NCBI RefSeq assembly: GCF_006965485.1 | Contig: NZ_CP041360.1 | Coordinates: forward strand, 2,666,001 to 2,730,000 | DNA length: 64,000 nucleotides | Source: Spirosoma sp. KCTC 42546 | GTDB taxonomy: Bacteria > Bacteroidota > Bacteroidia > Cytophagales > Spirosomataceae | Direction: 5' to 3' | In this document: positions 25,907-34,166 of the stretch, piece after piece | Numbering within the stretch: position 1 is the stretch's first letter | How the letters are laid out: each line of letters starts with the position of its first letter | Notes under the pieces: model-generated | Databases searched by the model: none | What the model saw: the letters and a program-made list of their open reading frames with translations, nothing else | Told to the model about the DNA's origin: nothing | Position numbers and translations under genes: made by a program

Positions 25907-28514
25907 CACTCCGTAAACTCTTCACTGGGTTCGTTAATGCCGCCTTCACACTCTGAAAGCTCACCGTCAGTAGGGCAATACCGATAGTCAGACCACCAGC
26001 CAGGGCAAACACCCACCAGCTAATGTCGACCTTGTAGGCGAAATCCTGCAACCAGTTGTTCATAGCCCACCAGGCCAGGGGCGATGCCACAAGAATGGAT
26101 ATCATCACCAGTTTCAGGAAGTCTTTAGATAGTAGCGTAACGATGCTGGTTACCGATGCGCCTAGTACTTTGCGTACGCCAATTTCCTTGGTTCGTGCTT
26201 CGACCGAAAAAGTCATCAGGCCCAGCAAGCCTAAGCAAGCCACCAGTAAGGTAAGGGCCGTAAACCCGTTGAATAACCGGGCTAACCGTTCTTCTTTGGC
26301 GTATAGATTATTATATGCTTCATCCAGAAAGTAGTAGTCGAAAGGGGCGGCTGGGTGGCTGCGCTCATAGATAGCTTTGAGTTGGGCGAGCGCTTCTGGA
26401 ACATTGGTTTGTGGCCGTAACCGAATCAGCAAATAGCCGCCATTGGCCATAACGGAGCGACTTGTGTCACTCACGACGCTCAGCATCATCGGCGAAACTG
26501 GACCATGCAGGCTTCGGACGTGAAAATCGACCACAACGCCATTCGTGCCATCATTGGCAGAGGTGTTTTTAAACGGAGCCGGTTGCTGAATAGGGTTACC
26601 TTTAATACCTGCTTCTTTCATAACGGTTTGATTATAAACCGTTAGCTCTTTTGTAACGGAGCCCGTTCCCCAGCCAACGGGTGGGTATTGCCAGCGAACA
26701 CCCATCATGTCGAAAAAAGGTTTGTCAACAGTCAATGCGTTGACCATGAGCTGTTTTTTCCCTTTGGCCGTTTCCATAAAATAGGTCATGATATTATTCG
26801 AAAACAGCTTCGTATTTGTGGTCGCTACATTGTTGACACCAGCCCACTGTCGAACCTCATCGCGAATGGCCGTGAATTGGGGAGTCAGTTCACTGTCGAT
26901 GTACATGCCTACAACCTGTTCCCGATTGATGCCAAGGCTCTTGGTCCGTAGAAACCGCATTTGGGTATACAGTACCAGACTACAAATCAGTAAACCAATA
27001 CTGGCGGTGAACTGAATGGCTGTGAACACCTGCCGCAATCCAGCTCCGCCAAACCGAACGTTTGTTGTTCCTTTGAGCACCAGCGCGGGACGAAACCCCG
27101 ATAGGAGCAGTGCCGGATACGCACCCGCCAGTAATGAACAAGCCAGCCATAACGTCAGCATGAGGCCCCAATACGGCCCTTGCCCCAGGACCCGGTTGTC
27201 CATATGCAGGTTGAGCGCTTGATTGGCCCAGGGAAACAGAACCTGAAGTATCGCCAGCGATAACCCAAAGGCCAAGGTCGTAGTTAGAAATGATTCGATA
27301 AAAAACTGGCCAATCAGTTCGCGCCGTTGCCCACCAATGGCTTTCCGAATTCCTACTTCTTTGGCCCGTTTGGTAGCGCGGGCCGTAGTTAGGCTCACGT
27401 AATTAATAACCGCCAGCGCCAGAATAACCAGGGCTATGGTTAATAGAATATATAAGGATTGACGGGTATCTTTCGGCTCGCTGCGACTATCCAGGTGCAA
27501 TGAAGGCAATACTTCGAGGAGATACTTGGCGGAAAGGTCAGCGAACTGTAGATCTGATTTTACCTGTTGAAGCTTTTTCTCGACGGCGGTTGGACTAGCT
27601 CCCTTCCGTAAGACCACATACGTACTCAGAAAGCCACCTGCTTTCCAGACTTGTTGCTGCTTTGCCCCCAGTGTGGGCATGGAACTTAACGAAACCAGGC
27701 CGTTAAACCCAATTACTGAATTTGTCGGTAAGTTATCCAGTACGGCCGACACGGTAAGCGGGAAGTGTTTGTCGAAAATCAGCGTTTTCCCAATCGGATT
27801 TTTATCGCCGAAATATTTCTCGGCCAGTTGACGGGTCAACACGATACGGCCTGGTTCACTCAATGCCGTTTTTGGATCACCCTGAAGCAGCTTTAAGCCA
27901 ATTACCGGTAGAATAGATGCGTCGGCATAGCCTATATTGAGTTCTTTAAACCGATGATTTGCGTCGGATTGCAACACCACATCGCCCAGCCCATCCGACC
28001 AGCGGACAACTTGTTCAACTTCTGGAATCTGTCGTTTTATCTGACGACCAAATGATTCATGCAGGCCGGGAAATGTGAGTTCCTCCCCGCCGTATTTGGC
28101 TACCGATATAATCCGGTAGGTACGGTCAGCAAACGGTTCGAAACGGTCGTAATGAAATTCGTGCCAGACGTAGAGGGCTATGAACGTACTAACGGCCAGG
28201 CCCACCGTGAGCCCGACGATGTTCAGGACACTGAACAATTGGTTTTTCCATAACTGGCGAAAGGCGATGGCGAAATAGTTTCGGATCATAGCAGAACTTA
28301 GTAAAGGAGATGAATACGTTGATTTAGGTCTAGCGGCAAAGCGAGGCTTCATAAATCCTACCACATCCCGCCAGTATCGCCAGCGGGCATGCCATTCGCC
28401 AACGCGTTCGACCTGCCAGGCAAACTCTTCGTGTAAATCCCCCTGCACTTCTTCCAGCCGGTGGGGAGCGCAGAAGAAGCGGAGAAGTTGGTCAGCTAAA
28501 CGGGGAGGTTGCAT
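25902..28514 (-). CDS. FtsX/MacB-type orphan permease, block C seventh (last) gene
   Basis: 870 residues from ATG at 28514. Prefix residues 4-58 are block C type (RFFCAPHRLEEVQGDLHEEFAWQVERV). The core is unusual: after TM1 VGLAVSTFIALYVWHEFHYDRFEPFADR; the first FtsX motif is TKRAKEVGIRKAIGGQRREL preceded by YVSLTTARA instead of NFMNLSTAR; the second is EARTKEIGVRKVLGAS, and the last membrane cluster begins TLLVACLGLLGLMTF. The second periplasmic domain lacks the common GRDFS block. It ends convergently with the small membrane protein gene at 25375. Confidence 0.93.
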   Translation of the reverse strand: MQPPRLADQLLRFFCAPHRLEEVQGDLHEEFAWQVERVGEWHARWRYWRDVVGFMKPRFAARPKSTYSSPLLSSAMIRNYFAIAFRQLWKNQLFSVLNIVGLTVGLAVSTFIALYVWHEFHYDRFEPFADRTYRIISVAKYGGEELTFPGLHESFGRQIKRQIPEVEQVVRWSDGLGDVVLQSDANHRFKELNIGYADASILPVIGLKLLQGDPKTALSEPGRIVLTRQLAEKYFGDKNPIGKTLIFDKHFPLTVSAVLDNLPTNSVIGFNGLVSLSSMPTLGAKQQQVWKAGGFLSTYVVLRKGASPTAVEKKLQQVKSDLQFADLSAKYLLEVLPSLHLDSRSEPKDTRQSLYILLTIALVILALAVINYVSLTTARATKRAKEVGIRKAIGGQRRELIGQFFIESFLTTTLAFGLSLAILQVLFPWANQALNLHMDNRVLGQGPYWGLMLTLWLACSLLAGAYPALLLSGFRPALVLKGTTNVRFGGAGLRQVFTAIQFTASIGLLICSLVLYTQMRFLRTKSLGINREQVVGMYIDSELTPQFTAIRDEVRQWAGVNNVATTNTKLFSNNIMTYFMETAKGKKQLMVNALTVDKPFFDMMGVRWQYPPVGWGTGSVTKELTVYNQTVMKEAGIKGNPIQQPAPFKNTSANDGTNGVVVDFHVRSLHGPVSPMMLSVVSDTSRSVMANGGYLLIRLRPQTNVPEALAQLKAIYERSHPAAPFDYYFLDEAYNNLYAKEERLARLFNGFTALTLLVACLGLLGLMTFSVEARTKEIGVRKVLGASVTSIVTLLSKDFLKLVMISILVASPLAWWAMNNWLQDFAYKVDISWWVFALAGGLTIGIALLTVSFQSVKAALTNPVKSLRSE

Positions 28515-28635
28515 AATGAAGAATGGACAATGAATAATGTAGAATAATGAATAATGAATAATGAATAATGAGGTGCAGAAGCTATCTATCGTTACAAATG
28601 GCGTTATCCATTACACATTGTACATTATTCATTTA
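28515..28635. repeat. AT-rich junction hairpin with AATAATG tandem repeats, block C
   Basis: Four exact copies of the 7-base unit AATAATG at 28543-28570, inside the usual AT-rich palindromic spacer whose right arm (CATTGTACATTATTCATT) is at about 28614-28632. The tandem copies look like slippage within the repeat arm. Confidence 0.8.
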
Positions 28636-31338
28636 CTATTCCGACCGCAGGGAGCGCACTGGGTTCATCAATGCCGCTTTGATGCTCTGGAAGCTCACAG
28701 TCAGTAAGGCAATCCCAACCGACAGTATACCGGCCAAAGCAAAAACCCACCAACTGATGTCAACTTTATAGGCGAAATTCTGAAGCCATGTATGGATGGC
28801 CCACCACGCGATGGGCGATGCAATGACAATGGCAATCAGAACGGGTTTCAGGAAGTCTTTCGAGAGCAGCGTGACAATGCCTGGAATAGACGCGCCCAAC
28901 ACTTTGCGGACGCCAATTTCCTTTTGGCGTTGCTCGGCTGCAAATGCACTTAAACCGAAAAGACCCAGGCACGCAATCAGAATGGCTATGGCGGCAAATG
29001 CCATAAATAGTTGCTCCGTACGTTGTTCGGCGCGGTACATCGCGTCGAAATCTTCACTTAAAAAGGAATAGGTAAACGGTCGTTCCGGCGCAAGCTGCTT
29101 CCAGGTTTTTTCAATCGTAGCGAGCGCCGACGAGACATCGGCCGTATTGAGCCGGAAGGAAACGTCGGCCAAATAGGGTTCGATATGGCCTCCCAACGGG
29201 ATTGCATCCAACACCAACCCCACCGGTTCGATGGCGGTCCGCAGGGATTCGTAATGGAAATCCTTCACCACCCCAATAATGGTTAGTGTTTCACCACCTG
29301 TCTTGTGAATGATCTTACCAATTGGGCTCTGATAACCAAAACGTTTAGCCGCGCTTTCATTGATAATTACCGCCTGCTTGTCGGCAACTCGCCCGGCGGT
29401 AAAATTCCGTCCCTGAAGGAGTTGCATACCCAGCGTAGCGATGTAATCTGGATCTACCTGCCATTCCTGCATGCCTACCGACTGCTTTTGGTCCGTTTCG
29501 TTTTCCGGATACCACATGTCGTTCCCACGGTTGGAGGTGACGGGCAGAAAACCACTCACGGTTCCCGTTTTGATCGCAGGGCTTCGTAATACTTCCTGCT
29601 TGAAGGTGGTCACTTCCTGCTGCGTCGATTGAGCGGTATTGACGACAACGACTTGCTCTTTATTGAATCCCAGTTTTTTCGTCTGGATATACTGCATTTG
29701 CTGATTGATGAGTAGCGTACCAATAATGAGTAATACGGAGAGCGAAAATTGGAAACCCACTAAGTAGTTGCGTAGGTTTAGGCGTTCAGGCATTACCCAT
29801 AATTTACCTTTCAAAGCTGTAATGGGTTTAAACGAAGAAAGGTGTAAAGCAGGGTACAGACCAGCCAGAATTCCGACAACTCCCGATCCTGCTAATAGGT
29901 ATAGAATGGACGAGACCTTGGTCACTTGCTTGAAAGATAGGCTTTTAGCTGCCAGTGTATTGACGATAGGCAACAGGAAATAGGCCATACTTATGCCAAC
30001 CAGTAAGGCAAAAAAAGTGGTTAATAAGGACTCCGACAGAAATTGGAAAACGAGTTCTGTTCGGGATGAACCGGCCACTTTGCGAACACCCACTTCCCGC
30101 GCTCGTTTGGCTGACCGGGCCGTTGTCAGGTTGATGAAATTAAAGACCGCAATCAGTAGGATAAATAGGGCAATCGCTAAGAAAAGATAAATGTACTCGA
30201 TGTTGTTATTGGGCGAAAGCTCTCCATCGCGGTCAGAATACAAATGAATTTTGGTCAGTGGGAATAGCGAGTACTTGAAGTCATTCCCTGCTTTTCGGCT
30301 CTCAGCCAGCGAGGTGTTGAAATAACGTCGGAGCGCTGGGTCAACGTAGATTTGAAGGATGTGCTCAAATTTGGCTTCTACCGACTTCGGGTCAGTGCCG
30401 GGCCGGAGTAACACATAGGTCGTAAACATGTGGTTGCCCCACTTATTGACTTTAGCGTCGTTTAGTTCGTGCAAGGGCAGGAGAAAATCAGCCTGAAAAT
30501 GCGACTGTGCTGGAATATCTTCAATGACCCCCGTTACCTTTCTGACATCGTTGTCATCGAAAACCAGCACCCGATTCAGGGCATCGGTGGTGCCGAAGTA
30601 CTTTTTAGCCGTACTTTCCGTAATAACCACTGACTGCGGTTCGGTTAATGCTTTCTTAGGGTTGCCTGCCAGCATGGGCAGTGTAAACACGTTGAAAACA
30701 GTTGAGTCAGCATACAGCACACCTTTCTCCCGGATGATGATGTGATTACTTTTTACCACATGGCTTGTTATCATATGGCTACCGTATTTGCCTAATCGGG
30801 TAGCCTCTTCTACTTCGGGAAAGTCCTTTTTCAGGGTTTGACCCATTGGCGTAGGCGATGAGGCCGCTTTGATGGCTTGGAGCGAGAAACTAATGTCGCT
30901 GTTGATCCGGTAAATCCGGTCGGCCCGTTCGTTGTAGCGGTCGTAACTCAATTCGTCTGCTACATAAAGAATACTCAGCAGGCTCACCGCCAGACCAAGT
31001 GCCAGGCCGAAAATTGTCAGGGCTGAGTAGCCTTTACTTTGGGCCAGATTTCGAAACGCGATTTTAAAATAGTTGCTTAGCATAGCCGTAATCGATGGGT
31101 TTTGATAAGGGCCAGAATGGCGTGAAAAACCAGTTGCCACTGTTGGTTTACGATTGATAATAAGGAGTTTGATAAAACCAATCACGTCCCGCCAGTAGCG
31201 CCAGCGGGCCCGCCGTTCGCCAACGCGTTCGACCTGCCAGGCAAACTCTTCGTGTAAATCCCCCTGCACTTCTTCCAGCCGGTGGGGAGCGCAGAAGAAG
31301 CGGAGAAGTTGGTCAGCTAAGCGGGGTGGTTGTTTCAT
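28636..31338 (-). CDS. FtsX/MacB-type orphan permease, block C sixth gene
   Basis: 900 residues from ATG at 31338, the longest permease here. Block C prefix at residues 5-58, followed by a longer linker (TVATGFSRHSGPYQNPS) before the core. After TM1: LGLAVSLLSILYVADELSYDRYNERADRIYRI. First FtsX motif SAKRAREVGVRKVAGSSRTE, preceded by FNFINLTTAR; second motif EQRQKEIGVRKVLGASIPG. The second periplasmic domain carries GRNFTAGRVADKQAVIINESAAKRFG and IGVVKDFHYESL. Its prefix DNA (about 31205-31320) is nearly identical to that of the next gene. Confidence 0.93.
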   Translation of the reverse strand: MKQPPRLADQLLRFFCAPHRLEEVQGDLHEEFAWQVERVGERRARWRYWRDVIGFIKLLIINRKPTVATGFSRHSGPYQNPSITAMLSNYFKIAFRNLAQSKGYSALTIFGLALGLAVSLLSILYVADELSYDRYNERADRIYRINSDISFSLQAIKAASSPTPMGQTLKKDFPEVEEATRLGKYGSHMITSHVVKSNHIIIREKGVLYADSTVFNVFTLPMLAGNPKKALTEPQSVVITESTAKKYFGTTDALNRVLVFDDNDVRKVTGVIEDIPAQSHFQADFLLPLHELNDAKVNKWGNHMFTTYVLLRPGTDPKSVEAKFEHILQIYVDPALRRYFNTSLAESRKAGNDFKYSLFPLTKIHLYSDRDGELSPNNNIEYIYLFLAIALFILLIAVFNFINLTTARSAKRAREVGVRKVAGSSRTELVFQFLSESLLTTFFALLVGISMAYFLLPIVNTLAAKSLSFKQVTKVSSILYLLAGSGVVGILAGLYPALHLSSFKPITALKGKLWVMPERLNLRNYLVGFQFSLSVLLIIGTLLINQQMQYIQTKKLGFNKEQVVVVNTAQSTQQEVTTFKQEVLRSPAIKTGTVSGFLPVTSNRGNDMWYPENETDQKQSVGMQEWQVDPDYIATLGMQLLQGRNFTAGRVADKQAVIINESAAKRFGYQSPIGKIIHKTGGETLTIIGVVKDFHYESLRTAIEPVGLVLDAIPLGGHIEPYLADVSFRLNTADVSSALATIEKTWKQLAPERPFTYSFLSEDFDAMYRAEQRTEQLFMAFAAIAILIACLGLFGLSAFAAEQRQKEIGVRKVLGASIPGIVTLLSKDFLKPVLIAIVIASPIAWWAIHTWLQNFAYKVDISWWVFALAGILSVGIALLTVSFQSIKAALMNPVRSLRSE

Positions 31339-31353
31339 AGCAGGGGGCAGGGA

Positions 31354-31398
31354 GCGCGGAGCAGGGTGCTTGGGAAATTCGTGCTCCTTGCTCCACGC
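31354..31398. repeat. GC-rich junction hairpin, block C
   Basis: Left arm 31354-31371 (GCGCGGAGCAGGGTGCTT) pairs with 31381-31398; a second GCAGGG unit lies just before it at 31340-31352. It is the only GC-rich spacer inside block C. Confidence 0.65.
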
Positions 31399-31400
31399 AA

Positions 31401-34076
31401 TTATTCAGATCGTAAACTCTTCACGGGGTTCATCAATGCCGCTTTGATACTTTGGTAACTGACGGTTAGTAACGTAATAAGCAAAGCGCCAGCGGCCGAA
31501 CCTGCGAAAATCCACCACGATATTTCGGTTCGGTAGTCGTAATCCTTCAGCCATGCGCCCAGATAATAGTAAGCAATTGGCGATGCGATCAGACAGGAGA
31601 TGATGACTAGTACTAGAAAGTCTTTGGAGAGCATACTCCACAGATTCAACACGGAAGCACCCAGCACTTTACGAACCCCAATCTCTTTGGTGCGTTGCTC
31701 GGCCGTGAACGAAGCTAAGCCAAACAACCCCAGGCAGGAAATGAAAATGGCCAGTATCGCAAAGCCACCTGCCAGCTTGCCGATCCGCTCTTCCGATGCA
31801 AACTTTTTACCGAACTCCTGGTCGGCAAATTTGTAATCGAACGGAGCCGAGGGAATGTGTTTTTTGAAAACAGATTCGATAGTGGCTATGGATTGGCTAA
31901 CGCTTCGACCTGGATTCAGCTTGAGCATGATCCAGTTGACGTTATTGTAATCCAGGAAGTAAATCGCCTGTTTCACCGGCTCGTAGGGCGATTCGGCCAA
32001 TACGTCTTTGACCACTCCGATGATGGTAAAATATTTTGTTCTGGGATCTTTTTCATCTCCCCATCTGACAACCGTGCCAATGGGATGCTTGAGCCCCATA
32101 AACTTGACAGCCGTTTCGTTGATGATTATGGCCGACGAGTCGGTTGTGAACGTTCTCGAAAAATCGCGGCCCTCGTTAAATTGCCAACCCACTGTTTTGC
32201 CGAAGTCGTGCGTTACCCAAATGGATGAAAAATCGGTGTCGAGCGACGGGTCCTTGCCTTCCCAGCTAAAGCCACTCGTGTTTGACCAAACGCTCGTCAT
32301 TGGGCTGGATGATTCGGCTATTTCCTGAATAACACCCGCATTTTGTAGGTCGGTTTTCAGGACGTCGTATTTGCCGTAAAACGCTGGCGATAGCATTGGA
32401 ATCATCACTACGCCGTTGCTATTGTAGCCGAGCGGTCGATTTTTGGTGTGCTGGATCTGTCGATAAACGATAATCGTACCAATGATCAGCGTAATGGAAA
32501 CCGTGAACTGAACCACAACCAGCACTTTGCGTGGAACAGCCGCCAAACTGCCCATTTTGAACCGTAGCGACGGACCGTGTCCCTTTAAGACTTTAATCGG
32601 CTGGAAGGATGATAGATAGAACGCAGGATAACTACCTGCCAATAGTCCAGTAATTAGGATGAATCCCAGGCTCACTACCCAGAATGAAACCTTCGTCCAG
32701 GGGAAAACGAGTTGCTTGGCGGACACCTCGTTAAACCAGGGTAGTAAAGCCAGAATAATCAGTATGGCTCCAGCAAATGCAAAGAAAACCACCAGAAACG
32801 ACTCGCTAAAAAACTGCTTCACAAGCTGGCTGCGTACTGATCCCATGGACTTTCGAATACCCACTTCTTTAGCTCGCTTTTCGGACCGGGCCGTGCTTAG
32901 ATTCATAAAGTTGATGCAGGCCAGTAACAAGACAAAAAGACCAACGATCGCAAACAGCCGGACATACTGGATGTAGCCACCTGTCTGAACGCCCTCTTCC
33001 CAACCCGAGTACAACCGCCAGTCGCTCATCGGGTGCAAAAAAATCTCCGATTTGTATTTCTTCTCGTCGGCGGGTACGTTGTCCAGCTTAGCGTTTATGA
33101 TCCGATCACTCACCGTTTTTATATCCGCGTTATCGGCAAGCTGGACAAACAGTTGAAACGAGTTTTCGCCCCAAATCCGCTTGTCAAGTGCCTGCTTTAC
33201 CCAGGGCTGCGTTGCTACGTATAACTCCCAGGGAGCAATGAAGGTGAGATCGTGAAATTCCGTGTTGAAGGGTAAGTCTTCATAAACGCCCGTTACCTTC
33301 ACATCGGCCTTCCCCTCGATATTGATGAGTTTACCAATCGGGTCAACATTGCCAAAAAGCGCCTGTGCCGTTGAGGCCGATAGCAAAATAGAATTGAGTT
33401 CTTTTAACCCATTACGACTGCCTTTCAGCATATGCAACGACAGAATCTCGGGCATTTCAACATCCATGTAGTTCCCTGGGCGAGCCATCTTTTTTTCACC
33501 ATACGACAGTATCCGGTCGCCTTTATAGGCCGCCATTGCCAGGTGTTTAAAATTGGTACCGTACTTGGTTCGCAACTCGGCATCCAGCAGAGCAGGAATG
33601 GATTCCTGTGAACTAATGTGTCCATTGACCGTTTGGTGCTGCATAACCTGGGCAATACGATCGTAATGCGAGTGGTACGTGTTATAGGAGAGTTCGTCGT
33701 AGATCCAGAGGCCAATCAGCATCGCTACGGCCATGCCAGCCGACAGCCCACCAATATTGATGGCCGAGTAGCCTTTGTTCTTGACCAGGTTTCGAAAAGC
33801 AACTTTTAAATAATTACGTAACATGTCTGTGTTGGTTGGTTTTGGATATTGATTCAGCTCCCGCTTTACTTCAAATGACCCTCCAGCCGAACGTCGGCCC
33901 GGCCGGGGCTTTATAAACCCCAATACGTCCCGCCAATAGCGCCAGCGGGCCCGTCGTTCGCCAACGCGCTCGACCTGCCAGGCAAACTCTTCGTGTAAAT
34001 CCCCCTGCACTTCTTCCAGCCGATGAGGAGCGCAGAAGAAGCGGAGAAGTTGGTCAGCTAAGCGGGGTGGGGTCAT
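31401..34076 (-). CDS. FtsX/MacB-type orphan permease, block C fifth gene
   Basis: 891 residues from ATG at 34076. Block C prefix (RFFCAPHRLEEVQGDLHEEF), then a linker of about 20 residues (PGRRSAGGSFEVKRE) before an IGLWIYDELS-type core. First FtsX motif KRAKEVGIRKSMGSVRSQ, second EQRTKEIGVRKVLGAS. KVLKG is followed by the HGPSLRF insertion (DNA 32561-32594), identical over 34 bases to the block B gene at 21119-23734. The second periplasmic domain contains WGDEKDPRTKYF, an insertion relative to the other members of this core type. Confidence 0.93.
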   Translation of the reverse strand: MTPPRLADQLLRFFCAPHRLEEVQGDLHEEFAWQVERVGERRARWRYWRDVLGFIKPRPGRRSAGGSFEVKRELNQYPKPTNTDMLRNYLKVAFRNLVKNKGYSAINIGGLSAGMAVAMLIGLWIYDELSYNTYHSHYDRIAQVMQHQTVNGHISSQESIPALLDAELRTKYGTNFKHLAMAAYKGDRILSYGEKKMARPGNYMDVEMPEILSLHMLKGSRNGLKELNSILLSASTAQALFGNVDPIGKLINIEGKADVKVTGVYEDLPFNTEFHDLTFIAPWELYVATQPWVKQALDKRIWGENSFQLFVQLADNADIKTVSDRIINAKLDNVPADEKKYKSEIFLHPMSDWRLYSGWEEGVQTGGYIQYVRLFAIVGLFVLLLACINFMNLSTARSEKRAKEVGIRKSMGSVRSQLVKQFFSESFLVVFFAFAGAILIILALLPWFNEVSAKQLVFPWTKVSFWVVSLGFILITGLLAGSYPAFYLSSFQPIKVLKGHGPSLRFKMGSLAAVPRKVLVVVQFTVSITLIIGTIIVYRQIQHTKNRPLGYNSNGVVMIPMLSPAFYGKYDVLKTDLQNAGVIQEIAESSSPMTSVWSNTSGFSWEGKDPSLDTDFSSIWVTHDFGKTVGWQFNEGRDFSRTFTTDSSAIIINETAVKFMGLKHPIGTVVRWGDEKDPRTKYFTIIGVVKDVLAESPYEPVKQAIYFLDYNNVNWIMLKLNPGRSVSQSIATIESVFKKHIPSAPFDYKFADQEFGKKFASEERIGKLAGGFAILAIFISCLGLFGLASFTAEQRTKEIGVRKVLGASVLNLWSMLSKDFLVLVIISCLIASPIAYYYLGAWLKDYDYRTEISWWIFAGSAAGALLITLLTVSYQSIKAALMNPVKSLRSE

Positions 34077-34165
34077 AATGGGTAATGAATAATGGATAAT
34101 TAAGGGGGGTAATCATGATCGTTCTGGGCATTATTCGTTATACATTGTTCATTATTCATTACGCA
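34077..34165. repeat. AT-rich junction hairpin, block C (copy 1)
   Basis: AATGGGTAATGAATAATGG left arm, CATTGTTCATTATTCATT right arm, separated by a GC-richer centre with CATGATCGTTCTGGGCAT. The entire spacer is nearly identical to 36810-36905. Confidence 0.8.
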
Positions 34166-34166
34166 C

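Noticed and set aside
28515..28635. Possible CRISPR-like array in the repeated AT-rich spacer
   Set aside because: The units are 7 bases with no spacers between them and lie within a palindromic repeat; no cas gene is near.
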